Below, in pieces: positions 16,941 through 24,394 of a DNA stretch of 37,759 bases. The notes under the pieces are model-generated. The model saw only the letters and a program-made list of their open reading frames with translations. It was not told the origin of the DNA and made no database searches. Source of the stretch: Balneolaceae bacterium. Its GTDB lineage: Bacteria; Bacteroidota; Rhodothermia; Balneolales; Balneolaceae. Location of the stretch: contig SLPZ01000246.1 in NCBI GenBank assembly GCA_007131725.1, forward strand, positions 1 through 37,759, written 5' to 3'. A program made the translations under genes and the position numbers. Numbering within the stretch: the stretch's first letter is position 1; each line of letters begins with the position of its first letter.

Positions 16941-17984
16941 ATGCTGCTGGAAGTAAAAGACATAGAAAAATCTTTTGAGAAGGATGTTCCTGTTGTCCAA
17001 AAAAGCTCTTTTGGAGTAAAAGACAATGAAATTTTTGCATTGCTTGGCCCCAGCGGATGTGGAAAAACCACAACATTGAGGCTAATCTCCGGTTTTGAGC
17101 AACTTGATAATGGCGAAGTTTATCTCGGCGGTAAACTTTTATCTTCAACAAAAAAACATGTGCCGCCTCAAAAACGTGGAATCGGGTTTGTTTTCCAGGA
17201 TTATGCACTATTTCCACACATGAGTGCCCTCGAAAATGTTGCTTTTGGCCTGACCAAACTGCCAAAGTATAAACGCAATGTTTTTGCCGAAGAGGTTTTA
17301 TGCCGGACCGGAATGGGACAACACAAACATAAAAGCCCGGCCGAACTTTCCGGCGGGCAGCAGCAGCGTGTTGCACTTGCCAGGGCTATTGCCCCCAAAC
17401 CTAACCTGGTGCTGTTGGATGAACCGTTTTCAAATCTTGATGCAATACTGCGTGATTCAACACGAAAAGAAGTTCGCGCAATTCTCAAAAAAGCCGGAAT
17501 GAGTGCCATTCTGGTTACCCACGACCAGGAAGAAGCTCTCTCTTTTGCAGACCGTGTTGCAGTGATGAATGATGGCCGCATCGAACAAATTGGCACACCT
17601 GAAGAGATTTATTACAATCCCAAAACCAAGTTTGTTGCACAATTTTTAGGCCGCACCAATATTTTTGAAGCGCGAGTGGATGATTCCGATACCATTGATA
17701 CAAAAATTGGCCACATTAAATTAAAATGTAAAGCGTCCGGCCAAATCACCTGTTCCATCCGTCCGGAGCATCTTACCATCGAGCGTCCGAACGGAACCAC
17801 AAATGGCTGGAGTAAAGGGATTGTAGTAGCAAGAGAGTTTAAAGGCCACGACATTACCTATCATGTAGACTGCAATGGCGAAAAATTTATTGTTCACACA
17901 GATAATCGCGTTCTCTTCAACCGGGATGATGAAGTAGTTTTGAAGCAGCTCGAACCGGCCGTTGTACTCCAAAATGTGAATTGA
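16941..17984 (+). CDS. Orphan ABC transporter ATPase of the FbpC/PotA type
   Basis: A 347-residue cytoplasmic ATPase. It has Walker A GPSGCGKTT (36-44), Q-loop Gln86 in VFQDYALFPHM, signature LSGGQ (136-140), Walker B LVLLDEP (156-162) and H-loop His194. The C-terminal region (about 240-345) is a TOBE-like regulatory domain with SIRPEHL. This layout matches import ATPases for ferric iron, spermidine/putrescine, sulfate or molybdate, closest in feel to FbpC. No permease or binding-protein gene is next to it, which is unusual; its partners must be elsewhere. The ATG at 16941 gives the expected N-terminus for the family. Confidence 0.9.
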   Translation: MLLEVKDIEKSFEKDVPVVQKSSFGVKDNEIFALLGPSGCGKTTTLRLISGFEQLDNGEVYLGGKLLSSTKKHVPPQKRGIGFVFQDYALFPHMSALENVAFGLTKLPKYKRNVFAEEVLCRTGMGQHKHKSPAELSGGQQQRVALARAIAPKPNLVLLDEPFSNLDAILRDSTRKEVRAILKKAGMSAILVTHDQEEALSFADRVAVMNDGRIEQIGTPEEIYYNPKTKFVAQFLGRTNIFEARVDDSDTIDTKIGHIKLKCKASGQITCSIRPEHLTIERPNGTTNGWSKGIVVAREFKGHDITYHVDCNGEKFIVHTDNRVLFNRDDEVVLKQLEPAVVLQNVN

Positions 17985-18011
17985 TTTTATCCCATTCTCT
18001 TCTTGTAGTTG

Positions 18012-18031
18012 AAAGCACACAGACTGCTTTT
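18012..18031 (+). terminator. Weak possible terminator after the ABC ATPase gene
   Basis: A 6-bp stem AAAGCA/TGCTTT with a 7-base loop ending in four T, 28 bases after the stop. The stem is AT-rich and short, so this is a tentative call. Confidence 0.3.
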
Positions 18032-18136
18032 CTGAATCAATAATTATTCTCTCCTTCAAAATAATCCGCAACGAATGGAAGTTACATTCGTAGTAATAGG
18101 AACGAAAAAATTACTATTCAACTTTGCTCAATAATA

Positions 18137-20497
18137 ATGAGAATTCTTTTACTGATCGTTTTACAGTTTTTTCTTTTCCAGGTTGTTTATGCACAAGTAG
18201 ACATTACTGGAACTGTTGCTGATGAGCGCACAGGAGAGAAACTACCCTCGGCTACCATACAGATTGAAGACACATACCGGGGAACCATCACCAATAATGA
18301 GGGAAATTTTTCTATCACCGTTGATGAACTACCTGTTACACTGGTAATCCGTTACATTGGATATGAAAGCAAGAGATTAGAAATATCAACTGATACCCAT
18401 TTGCCGGTTGTTGCAGAACTTTCAGAATCCGTAACAGAACTGGGTGAAATTGTGGTGACCGGCGACGACCCCGGGCTTTCCATCATGGAACGGGTTATTG
18501 AACGGAAAAAAATCTGGAGAACCGGTCTTGAATCCTACCAGGCAGATGCATACACAAGACAGATTTTAAGTAATGATACATCCATCGTATCCATTTCTGA
18601 AAGCAGCTCCATCGCTTACTGGGATGCTGAAAAAGGGCACAGGGAGGTTCTATTATCTCGCAAGCAGACATCAAACCTGTCGGAAGATCAAAATTTTGCC
18701 GGAGTCAGTTACATGCCCAACTTTTACGATGATAATGTAACTATTGCGGGATACAATGTTGTGGGGATTACTCATCCCAACGCCTTAAGGTATTATCGAT
18801 TTCGCTTGCTTGAAACCCAGCAGATGGACGGCAAACCCCTCTACAAAATCGAAGTGGTTCCCCGCAGAGTCCGCCAGCCGCTGTTTGAGGGCACCGCATG
18901 GGTTCTGGGACGCGATTATGCCCTGCTTGAAGTAGACCTGAAACCAAATGATGTGGTTAATTTCCCTCCGCCGGTTCAGGATTTTGATCTCTCCTACAAG
19001 CAGCAATTCAGTAATTATGGAGGAGAGTTCTGGCTGCCTGTAGATATGAGAATAGATGGTTTGATTCGAATCGGGATTATAGGGCTTCGATTTCCATCTA
19101 TTCTGTTCAGCCAGGTGTCCAGATTATCTGATTACGAAGTAAATATACAGGTTCCCGATTCGGTTTATGATTCCCAAGATCTACTCGTAAGTGCGGATAC
19201 GCTGAATGGTGTGAAAGACCGTTCACAAATTGAACCTATTCCGCTCACTATTGAGGAAAGCCTTGCATACGAAACTATCGACAGCACCCGGACTTTTGAT
19301 GAAGCCTTCAAACCGGAAGGATTCCTGGCCCGGAGGATTGAATCAGATTCGGGTGATCAGAGAGAACGGTCAGAATTTTTAGGAGGCATTGTTCCGTCCG
19401 GCCTCGGGATTCGCAGCCATTTTAACCGGATGGATGGCTTTCATCTTGGACTGAAATATCAAAAAAGGTTCAGTGATGCAGGATTCAGGTTTCAGGGATT
19501 TTCAGGATACAGTTTCAACAGCGAAGATTGGGATTACGGTATTTCTGCTGAGCAAAGGGCATTCAGAATTTCGGAAAGCACGGTACACCTTCTCGGTGGA
19601 TACAAAAAAACTTCATCTCCGCGATATCAATCATCATTTTACACAACAGGTATGAACAGTGTAACCGCGCTTATGGGAGCGGATGATTATTTCGATTATT
19701 TCAGGAATGAACGCATGTACACCGGTATTCGGATCCAACGAATTCTGCCAGGAGTAAACCTTAAATTAACGGCAAACCGGGAGCATCACCGTGCGTTCGA
19801 TTCCCAGTCAGTTCACGATTACAGCCTTTTTGGCTGGCATCAAACCCGGCGCATAAATCCGGAAATTGAAGAAGGAACCCTCCAATCTGCAAAAATTGAG
19901 CTTGGCTATAATGTTACATCCAGAGACTTTGGTTTTTCTGGTCGGAGACAGGTTCAGCTATCTGCAGAGTTTAGTGATCCGTCTTTTGGCAGTGATTTCG
20001 ATTTCACCAAGCTATCCTTCAGTATAGACTGGAATTTCGAGACATTTTATAAACGCCGGCTTTTTGCAAACACGCTGGATCTGCATGTTTCCGGCGGCAC
20101 ATCAACAGGAGAGCTGCCAATACAGCGATTTGGCACGGTGGATGGCTCGCTGCACAGATTTACACCGTTCGGTACATTAAAAACAAGAAATTATGTGCCT
20201 TACGAGGGCAACCGGTACTGGCTGGCAACAGCCGAGCATAATTTCAGAACCATTCCGTTCGAACTTTTGGGAATCCGGCCGCTTGTAGATCGCGGATGGG
20301 GATTGATACTGTTTGGTGGTGCCGGCTACAGTGAAGCCAACGCCAATTATACCGATCAACTACTTGTTTCGGATGGAATCCACTCAGAAATCGGAGTAAG
20401 CCTGAACAGCATTTTCGGTATCCTGAGACTTGATTTTGCAAAAAGGCTGGATGCACCGGGCACGTTTATCGGCTTTAGTGTTCCAAGGTATTTTTAA
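18137..20497 (+). CDS. DUF5686 outer-membrane protein with carboxypeptidase-like N-terminal domain
   Basis: A 786-residue protein with a signal peptide (1-19, ending VYA). A carboxypeptidase-regulatory-like domain follows at about 21-105 (DITGTVADERTGEKLPSA, then TNNEGNF and IRYIGYESK), then the DUF5686 region and a C-terminal half of amphipathic strands ending in the aromatic GFSVPRYF, suggesting an outer-membrane barrel. The N-terminal domain is like that of SusC/TonB receptors, but no TonB plug is evident. DUF5686 proteins are widespread in Bacteroidota and of unknown function. It seems to be transcribed alone and is followed by a terminator-like hairpin. Confidence 0.85.
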   Translation: MRILLLIVLQFFLFQVVYAQVDITGTVADERTGEKLPSATIQIEDTYRGTITNNEGNFSITVDELPVTLVIRYIGYESKRLEISTDTHLPVVAELSESVTELGEIVVTGDDPGLSIMERVIERKKIWRTGLESYQADAYTRQILSNDTSIVSISESSSIAYWDAEKGHREVLLSRKQTSNLSEDQNFAGVSYMPNFYDDNVTIAGYNVVGITHPNALRYYRFRLLETQQMDGKPLYKIEVVPRRVRQPLFEGTAWVLGRDYALLEVDLKPNDVVNFPPPVQDFDLSYKQQFSNYGGEFWLPVDMRIDGLIRIGIIGLRFPSILFSQVSRLSDYEVNIQVPDSVYDSQDLLVSADTLNGVKDRSQIEPIPLTIEESLAYETIDSTRTFDEAFKPEGFLARRIESDSGDQRERSEFLGGIVPSGLGIRSHFNRMDGFHLGLKYQKRFSDAGFRFQGFSGYSFNSEDWDYGISAEQRAFRISESTVHLLGGYKKTSSPRYQSSFYTTGMNSVTALMGADDYFDYFRNERMYTGIRIQRILPGVNLKLTANREHHRAFDSQSVHDYSLFGWHQTRRINPEIEEGTLQSAKIELGYNVTSRDFGFSGRRQVQLSAEFSDPSFGSDFDFTKLSFSIDWNFETFYKRRLFANTLDLHVSGGTSTGELPIQRFGTVDGSLHRFTPFGTLKTRNYVPYEGNRYWLATAEHNFRTIPFELLGIRPLVDRGWGLILFGGAGYSEANANYTDQLLVSDGIHSEIGVSLNSIFGILRLDFAKRLDAPGTFIGFSVPRYF

Positions 20498-20500
20498 CCC

Positions 20501-20523
20501 AAAAAAGTCGATAGACCTTTTTT
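20501..20523 (+). terminator. Intrinsic terminator after the DUF5686 gene
   Basis: Six A then GTC, a GATA loop, then GACC and six T: a stem of 10 pairs with one bulged C, starting 3 bases after the stop codon and ending in a T-run. It can work in either direction because of the A and T runs. Confidence 0.6.
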
Positions 20524-20533
20524 GCCCTGTGGG

Positions 20534-20681
20534 CCGACATTGAAACACAAAGGTTTATGAGCATTTATTAAAGAATAAACCCCTACTGGTTTCAATGTCG
20601 GAGTTAACCCCGACAAATCATTGGTTGACAATGATTTGCCGGCCCTTCTGGCAAAATTGTCATTGTTTCAATGACAATTTT
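20534..20681. repeat. Cluster of three consecutive perfect inverted repeats
   Basis: CCGACATTGAAAC (20534-20546) pairs with 20589-20601. CAAATCATT (20614-20622) pairs with 20630-20638. AAAATTGTCATTG (20653-20665) pairs with the reverse complement ending at 20681. Between them lie smaller arms (GTCGG/CCGAC at 20597-20614). No reading frame is present. This fills most of the roughly 280-base gap between the DUF5686 gene and tRNA-Ala. Confidence 0.65.
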
Positions 20682-20740
20682 GGGTTTAATTTGGGTGATA
20701 TATTTTGAGAATTCAAAATTGTGAGTAATGTGAAATGCTT

Positions 20741-20773
20741 TTTGACTCTTATCAAGAAAACATCATATATTTA
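20741..20773 (+). promoter_or_regulatory. Bacteroidetes-type promoter of tRNA-Ala
   Basis: TTTG at 20741-20744, a 21-base spacer, and TATATTTA at 20766-20773, matching the Bacteroidetes primary sigma pattern TTTG/TAnnTTTG except for the last base. It also reads as a sigma70-like TTGACT-18-TATATT. The mature tRNA begins 9 bases further on. Confidence 0.7.
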
Positions 20774-20781
20774 CTGTTCTC

Positions 20782-20855
20782 GGGGCTATAGCTCAGCTGG
20801 CTAGAGCGTCGCGCTGGCAGCGCGAAGGTCCGGGGTTCGAATCCCCGTAGCTCCA
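20782..20855 (+). tRNA. tRNA-Ala (anticodon GGC)
   Basis: A full cloverleaf of 74 bases: acceptor GGGGCTA (20782-20788) paired with TAGCTCC (20848-20854, one G-U), D arm GCTC/GAGC, anticodon stem TCGCG/CGCGA with loop CTGGCAG, and T arm CGGGG/CCCCG with loop TTCGAAT. The anticodon is GGC, so it reads alanine codons. The discriminator is A at 20855; the following bases are CAC, not CCA, so the CCA end is added after transcription. Confidence 0.97.
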
Positions 20856-20933
20856 CAAAAAAGCGCAGGATCATTTTAGTATATACATCCACGCTGGTAT
20901 TGACAATGTGAAAGAGTGATTGGGCTTTGATGT

Positions 20934-20976
20934 TGCGAAGCAGTGCTTCGCGGGTTCGAATCCCCGTGGCTCCACA
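20934..20976 (+). pseudogene. tRNA 3'-end fragment downstream of tRNA-Ala
   Basis: Bases 20950-20976 match the last part of tRNA-Ala (20831-20857) at 24 of 27 positions, covering the T arm, the acceptor 3' strand and the bases just after it. The 5' half of a tRNA is missing; in its place is a hairpin, GCGAAGCA/TGCTTCGC, at 20935-20950. The T stem is damaged (GCGGG against CCCCG), so it is not a working tRNA. Such 3' duplications often mark past site-specific integration (an att site) or recombination at a tRNA gene. No integrase is visible nearby. Confidence 0.65.
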
Positions 20977-21107
20977 TTTATTCAGTCTGATTTTACATCG
21001 GACAATGAACAGAGGATGATTTTCGTTCTCTTATCAGGAATCAAAACCCGGATGATGAACAGTGACCGGGTTTTCTTTTTTGATGTATTGATTGTTTTAA
21101 ATTACAT

Positions 21108-21206
21108 GGGGCAAGTTCCATACAGCCAGCTCCCTGTGAACTCCGTCAGGGTCGGAAGGCAGCAGCGGTAGCAGGTCGTAGCGGCGTGATGTGGGCAGCT
21201 TGCCCC
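21108..21206 (+). ncRNA. ffs: Signal recognition particle RNA (small bacterial 4.5S type)
   Basis: A 99-base RNA whose ends pair (GGGGCAAG at 21108-21115 with the complement ending at 21206). The conserved apical domain is intact: the symmetric-loop strand TCAGGTC/GGAAGGCAGCAG-type core is seen as CAGGGTCGGAAGGCAGCAGC around 21147-21166, the binding site for the Ffh M domain. A T-run follows directly (21207-21215) as terminator. It forms, with Ffh, the particle that targets nascent membrane proteins. The convergent ypdA-like gene ends inside that T-run. Confidence 0.93.
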
Positions 21207-21215
21207 TCTTTTTTT
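21207..21215 (+). terminator. T-run terminator of the SRP RNA
   Basis: The closing helix of the SRP RNA is followed by TCTTTTTTT and so serves as the terminator stem. The last two bases are shared with the stop codon (complement of 21214-21216) of the convergent reductase gene. Confidence 0.75.
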
Positions 21216-22167
21216 ACAGGCTATTCTCAATGTGAGCAGCAATATGATCCGCATGAATTCGGGTATTCTCGATAAAGAGGCTGCTCGTGTCCATTCCTCC
21301 GCAAACCACACCGGCTACAAATAATCCTTTCCGGTTGGTTTCAAGAGATTTTTCATCATAAACCGGCATTTTTTTCTCATCGTTGGTCAGCTCAATTCCA
21401 AGTTTTTTCATCAGGCCAAAATGTGGATGGTAACCGGTCATAGCCAGTACAAAATCATTGGGGATGGTAATTTTTCCATCTGGTGTTTGTATGTCGGCTT
21501 CAGTTTCCCGAATCTCAAGCAATTCAGAATTAAAATAGGCTGTTATCGAGCCCTCTTTAATCCGGTTTTCGATGTCCGGCTTTACCCAATATTTTACCGA
21601 AGGTTTAATTGTGGCTTCACGTACGAGAATGGATACGTTGGCTTTACATCGCCAGGTTTCCAGGGCCGCGTCCACAGCAGAATTGCCGCCGCCAACCACA
21701 AGTATATTCTGCCAGGCATATCGGTGAGGTTCGTCGTAATAATGGGTTACTTTTGGCAATTCTTCTCCCGGAATATTCATCAGGTTTTCCTGCCCGTAAA
21801 ATCCGGTGGCTAATACCACTTTTTTAGCCGGGTAGGATCCTTTATCCGTAATCACTTCAAAATCACCATCGCTGCCGTTTAATTCTTTCACCTCTTCATA
21901 TAACCTGATGTTTAAATCGTAATGTTCGGCTGCCCGGCGGTAATATTCGAGAGCTTCACTTCGGGTAGGTTTTGGCCCGTGTGAGATGAATGGAATATTG
22001 CCGATTTCAAGCTTATCCGATGTTGAGAAGAAGGTCATATTGGTTGGATAGTGAAAAATAGAGTTAACCAAAGCGCCCCGTTCAATAATCAGTGATGGAA
22101 CACCTCTCTTTTTTAATTCGATTGAAACGGCCAGGCCAATGGGACCCGCGCCAATAATAATTACCAT
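21214..22167 (-). CDS. YpdA-family FAD/NAD(P)-dependent disulfide reductase
   Basis: A 317-residue flavoprotein of the pyridine-nucleotide disulfide oxidoreductase fold. The FAD site is IIGAGPIGLAVS (4-15), and the NADPH site LVVGGGNSAVDAALE starts near residue 156. The C-terminal FVAGVVCGG motif contributes the second FAD contact. No CxxC redox pair of thioredoxin reductases is present, in line with the YpdA family, which in Firmicutes reduces bacillithiol disulfide. Whether this organism makes bacillithiol is not visible here. It follows the yheT-like gene on the same strand after about 270 bases that contain a repeat element. Confidence 0.88.
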   Translation of the reverse strand: MVIIIGAGPIGLAVSIELKKRGVPSLIIERGALVNSIFHYPTNMTFFSTSDKLEIGNIPFISHGPKPTRSEALEYYRRAAEHYDLNIRLYEEVKELNGSDGDFEVITDKGSYPAKKVVLATGFYGQENLMNIPGEELPKVTHYYDEPHRYAWQNILVVGGGNSAVDAALETWRCKANVSILVREATIKPSVKYWVKPDIENRIKEGSITAYFNSELLEIRETEADIQTPDGKITIPNDFVLAMTGYHPHFGLMKKLGIELTNDEKKMPVYDEKSLETNRKGLFVAGVVCGGMDTSSLFIENTRIHADHIAAHIENSL

Positions 22168-22282
22168 TTTTGTGATGTTTTTATGATTCTGATTAAAAAT
22201 TTTATTGTGAAAATATTTTACTCGAAATAATTATTTAACGTGAGCTCGATATAAGATTATTGAATTAGATGCATAAAGGCGT

Positions 22283-22380
22283 TGTAGTTCAAAAAGGGCG
22301 TCATCCCGCCTGTCCCATTGGGGGATCAGAGTCCTGCATGACGAAATTGATTATGTTATGCAATTTCACGCCCTTTTTCT
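22283..22380. repeat. Second copy of the dispersed palindromic element
   Basis: The ends are inverted repeats (AAAAAGGGCGT near 22291-22301 with ACGCCCTTTTT near 22368-22378). The interior shares CGTCATCCCGC and CATGACGAAATTGATTATG with the element at 6762-6920, but the middle is shorter. Downstream, GTCGAACTGACG near 22411-22422 also matches the flank of the first copy. It sits between the yheT-like and ypdA-like genes and may act as a terminator between them. Confidence 0.65.
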
Positions 22381-22437
22381 TAACCCCATATTCATTTATT
22401 AAATTCTTATGTCGAACTGACGGCATTTAGTTACACC

Positions 22438-23406
22438 TTAAGCTCGCTGCTTTCCATTCATTAAAAACGACCTGAAATACCCGGTAACCGTTACCTCCAG
22501 CCATCCGGGCGGCAGGCTCCAGAAGCCAACATGGCCGCCCTGGTCGGGTAAACAGGGAGTGAGTTTTGGATTGTTTTGAATTTCATTCACCGGTGTCCAT
22601 TTGAACGGACACATTGGATCGTCTTTACTGTGAACAATCAATGTATCGGTTTTTATCTGATCCATAAAATAGTAGCTTGAGCACTGTTGATAGTAATCAT
22701 CGGCATCCTCAAAACCGTGAATGGGCGCCGTAACCTGGTCATCAAAATCGTAGAGAGTACTGCCGCTGAATGTTGGCAAATCGGGATAGGTTTTGCGCTT
22801 GATTTCGAGCTTCTTCACCAGTGTTCTCAAAAACCGGATTGAATAAATTCTGTTGAACCCTTTTTCAAGATTCAGAGACCCTTTTTTTAGTTCGAAAGGA
22901 GTGGATATTGCAGCCACGGCACGAAGAGGATGGTTTGAGCCGTGTTTCTTCAAAAAGTTGAGCAGCGCACTGGCACCAAGAGAAAAACCTGCGGAGAAGA
23001 TCTCAGAATTCGGATACTGCTCCTTAATCCATTTTAAAACAGTTTCAATATCTTCAGTTTCACCGGAGTGATAAAATCTGCGCTGTCGGTTCATCCTGCT
23101 TCCACACCCTCTGAAATTGACCAGAACCACCGTAAATTTTTGCAAAACCAATTGCTCGGCCAGCCTTGCTACATAAAACCGTTTGCTGTGCCCTTCAAGC
23201 CCGTGAAAGAGCACGGCTACCGGACTTTTTTCGCCTTTATCAATCACATCAAGTTCAAGAAAATCATCATCGGGTGTATTGATAACTTGCCGTTCTGAAT
23301 TTAACGCCGGAGATGTAAAAAGCAGCGAACAAAAAACCGTGTGTGCATGGCCATTAAAGCACCAGGGTGCCTGGCTGAATGATTCATTCGGGGTGTAATT
23401 ATTCAT
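22438..23406 (-). CDS. YheT-family alpha/beta hydrolase
   Basis: A 322-residue alpha/beta-hydrolase of the YheT/ABHD1-3 group. The oxyanion region is LFHGLEGHSKRFY (66-78), the group signature NFRGCGSRMNR follows at 97-107, and the nucleophile elbow is GFSLGAS with Ser142. The likely acid is in HSKDDPMCPF, and the catalytic histidine is in QGGHVGFW. Bacterial YheT proteins are presumed esterases or lipases of unknown natural substrate. The gene is cytoplasmic (no signal peptide) and apparently monocistronic or loosely linked with the reductase gene downstream. Confidence 0.9.
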   Translation of the reverse strand: MNNYTPNESFSQAPWCFNGHAHTVFCSLLFTSPALNSERQVINTPDDDFLELDVIDKGEKSPVAVLFHGLEGHSKRFYVARLAEQLVLQKFTVVLVNFRGCGSRMNRQRRFYHSGETEDIETVLKWIKEQYPNSEIFSAGFSLGASALLNFLKKHGSNHPLRAVAAISTPFELKKGSLNLEKGFNRIYSIRFLRTLVKKLEIKRKTYPDLPTFSGSTLYDFDDQVTAPIHGFEDADDYYQQCSSYYFMDQIKTDTLIVHSKDDPMCPFKWTPVNEIQNNPKLTPCLPDQGGHVGFWSLPPGWLEVTVTGYFRSFLMNGKQRA

Positions 23407-23501
23407 CCATCAAAAATATGAAAGGCAGCGGTGAACTTCATTAGTGAATGATTATGGATTTACTTCATTTTTTGTGACACAGGGTTTTGCATGGTGGAAC
23501 T

Positions 23502-23646
23502 GACCCACCCCAACCCCTCCCTCCGGCGAAAAGCGCGCCGCAAGGAGGGGCTAATTTACTATGGCTGAAAATTCCGCAAAAAGTCACCCCTTCCTTGTGG
23601 TGGTGCGTTGTTTGTACCGACATAGGGAAGGGGCCGGGGAATGGGT
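23502..23646. repeat. Composite palindromic element, copy 1
   Basis: Outer arms GACCCACCCC (from 23502) and GGGGAATGGGTTT (to 23646) are imperfectly complementary. Inside are two hairpins: CCCCTCC...GGAGGGG (23514-23550) and CCCCTTCC...GGAAGGGG (23587-23633). The layout is the same as copy 2 but more diverged. Confidence 0.6.
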
Positions 23647-23654
23647 TTGAAAAG

Positions 23655-23807
23655 GGACCCACCCTAAATCCCTCCCTATTCCACTGGAAAGGCACCAGTG
23701 GAACAAGGAGGGACTTTATTTTATTGATAAAATTTTTACAAAAAGTCACTCCCTCCTTGTCCCGATGCAGTTAAATCGGGATAGGGAGGGAGCCGGAGGG
23801 TGGGTCC
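23655..23807. repeat. Composite palindromic element, copy 2
   Basis: The outer 11-bp inverted repeats are perfect: GGACCCACCCT (23655-23665) and AGGGTGGGTCC (23797-23807). Two inner hairpins are CCCTCC...GGAGGG with arms TTCCACTGG/CCAGTGGAA (23670-23712) and CCCTCC...GGAGGG with TCCCGAT/ATCGGGA (23751-23790). A further inverted match links the two inner units (GGAGGGACTTT with AAAGTCACTCCC). The whole can fold as a four-way cruciform. Confidence 0.7.
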
Positions 23808-23898
23808 AAAAAGCCAGAAGCCAGAACAGATGGTCATAAATTTTTTTTTAATAACAATTCTTTTTGAAACTTTAAGCCCTGGTACCTCGTGACAATTC

Positions 23899-24330
23899 TT
23901 ACTTTTTTAAAGAAAACTTTTCTTTCTGAAGCTGTTTGAGCTTTTGGATGTATTCATACCGTGCCTTTATACCTGCACGGTTACCGTAGATGGTGCCTAA
24001 AACTCCGGAGAGGGCAAGAAATAAAATGAGAAGCAGTTCATTCTGGCTGATGGAATTAGCAGATGTTATAACCCAAACTACCGGTGGTACTAATATTAAA
24101 ACTGCCAGAACGATATGAAGATTGGTTGGAGCCGGCACTTTTCTGATATAGCGTTTAATTACAGAATAAATGAAGTTGAAATAAATCAACCCAAAACCGA
24201 AAACAATCAGCAGCGCCACCCAAATTGATTCATCCATGTACTGGATAAAACGATGGGTAAAAATTATAATGGCTACCGAAATCATTAATGCCCAGGTAGT
24301 GTAGGCGAAAAAACGTGCTCCGTCCTGCAT
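23899..24330 (-). CDS. Four-helix membrane protein of unknown function
   Basis: Read from the ATG at 24330, this is a 143-residue protein with four hydrophobic helices (about residues 8-25, 32-55, 68-88 and 95-113) and a strongly basic, helical C-terminal tail (KQLQKEKFSLKK). I do not recognise the family. The frame is open back to an ATG at 24441, which would add 37 polar residues and overlap the lptD coding end by 47 bases. The shorter start is preferred because the extension has no structure of its own and shadows the other gene. It is last in the minus-strand ftsB-lptD run. Confidence 0.6.
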   Translation of the reverse strand: MQDGARFFAYTTWALMISVAIIIFTHRFIQYMDESIWVALLIVFGFGLIYFNFIYSVIKRYIRKVPAPTNLHIVLAVLILVPPVVWVITSANSISQNELLLILFLALSGVLGTIYGNRAGIKARYEYIQKLKQLQKEKFSLKK

Positions 24331-24394
24331 GTATATACTTTCGTGATGTTGTTTAGCTGAAAGGTACGGTTTCTTCAAATTCAGACAAAAACCA

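Larger units (their letters stand above)
23407..23898. other. Intergenic region filled by nested palindromes
   Basis: About 490 bases with no credible gene. The core (23502-23807) consists of two composite palindromic elements, annotated separately. Short reading frames here run through repeat arms in both directions and have no protein features. Confidence 0.6.

Noticed and set aside
20920-21171. Plus-strand 83-codon frame between tRNA-Ala and the SRP RNA
   Set aside because: It runs through the tRNA 3' fragment and into the SRP RNA, so it is an accident of the RNA sequences.
23465-23774. Opposing 94- and 95-codon frames in the palindrome cluster
   Set aside because: Both are produced by the repeat arms, which read open on either strand. 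No protein features.
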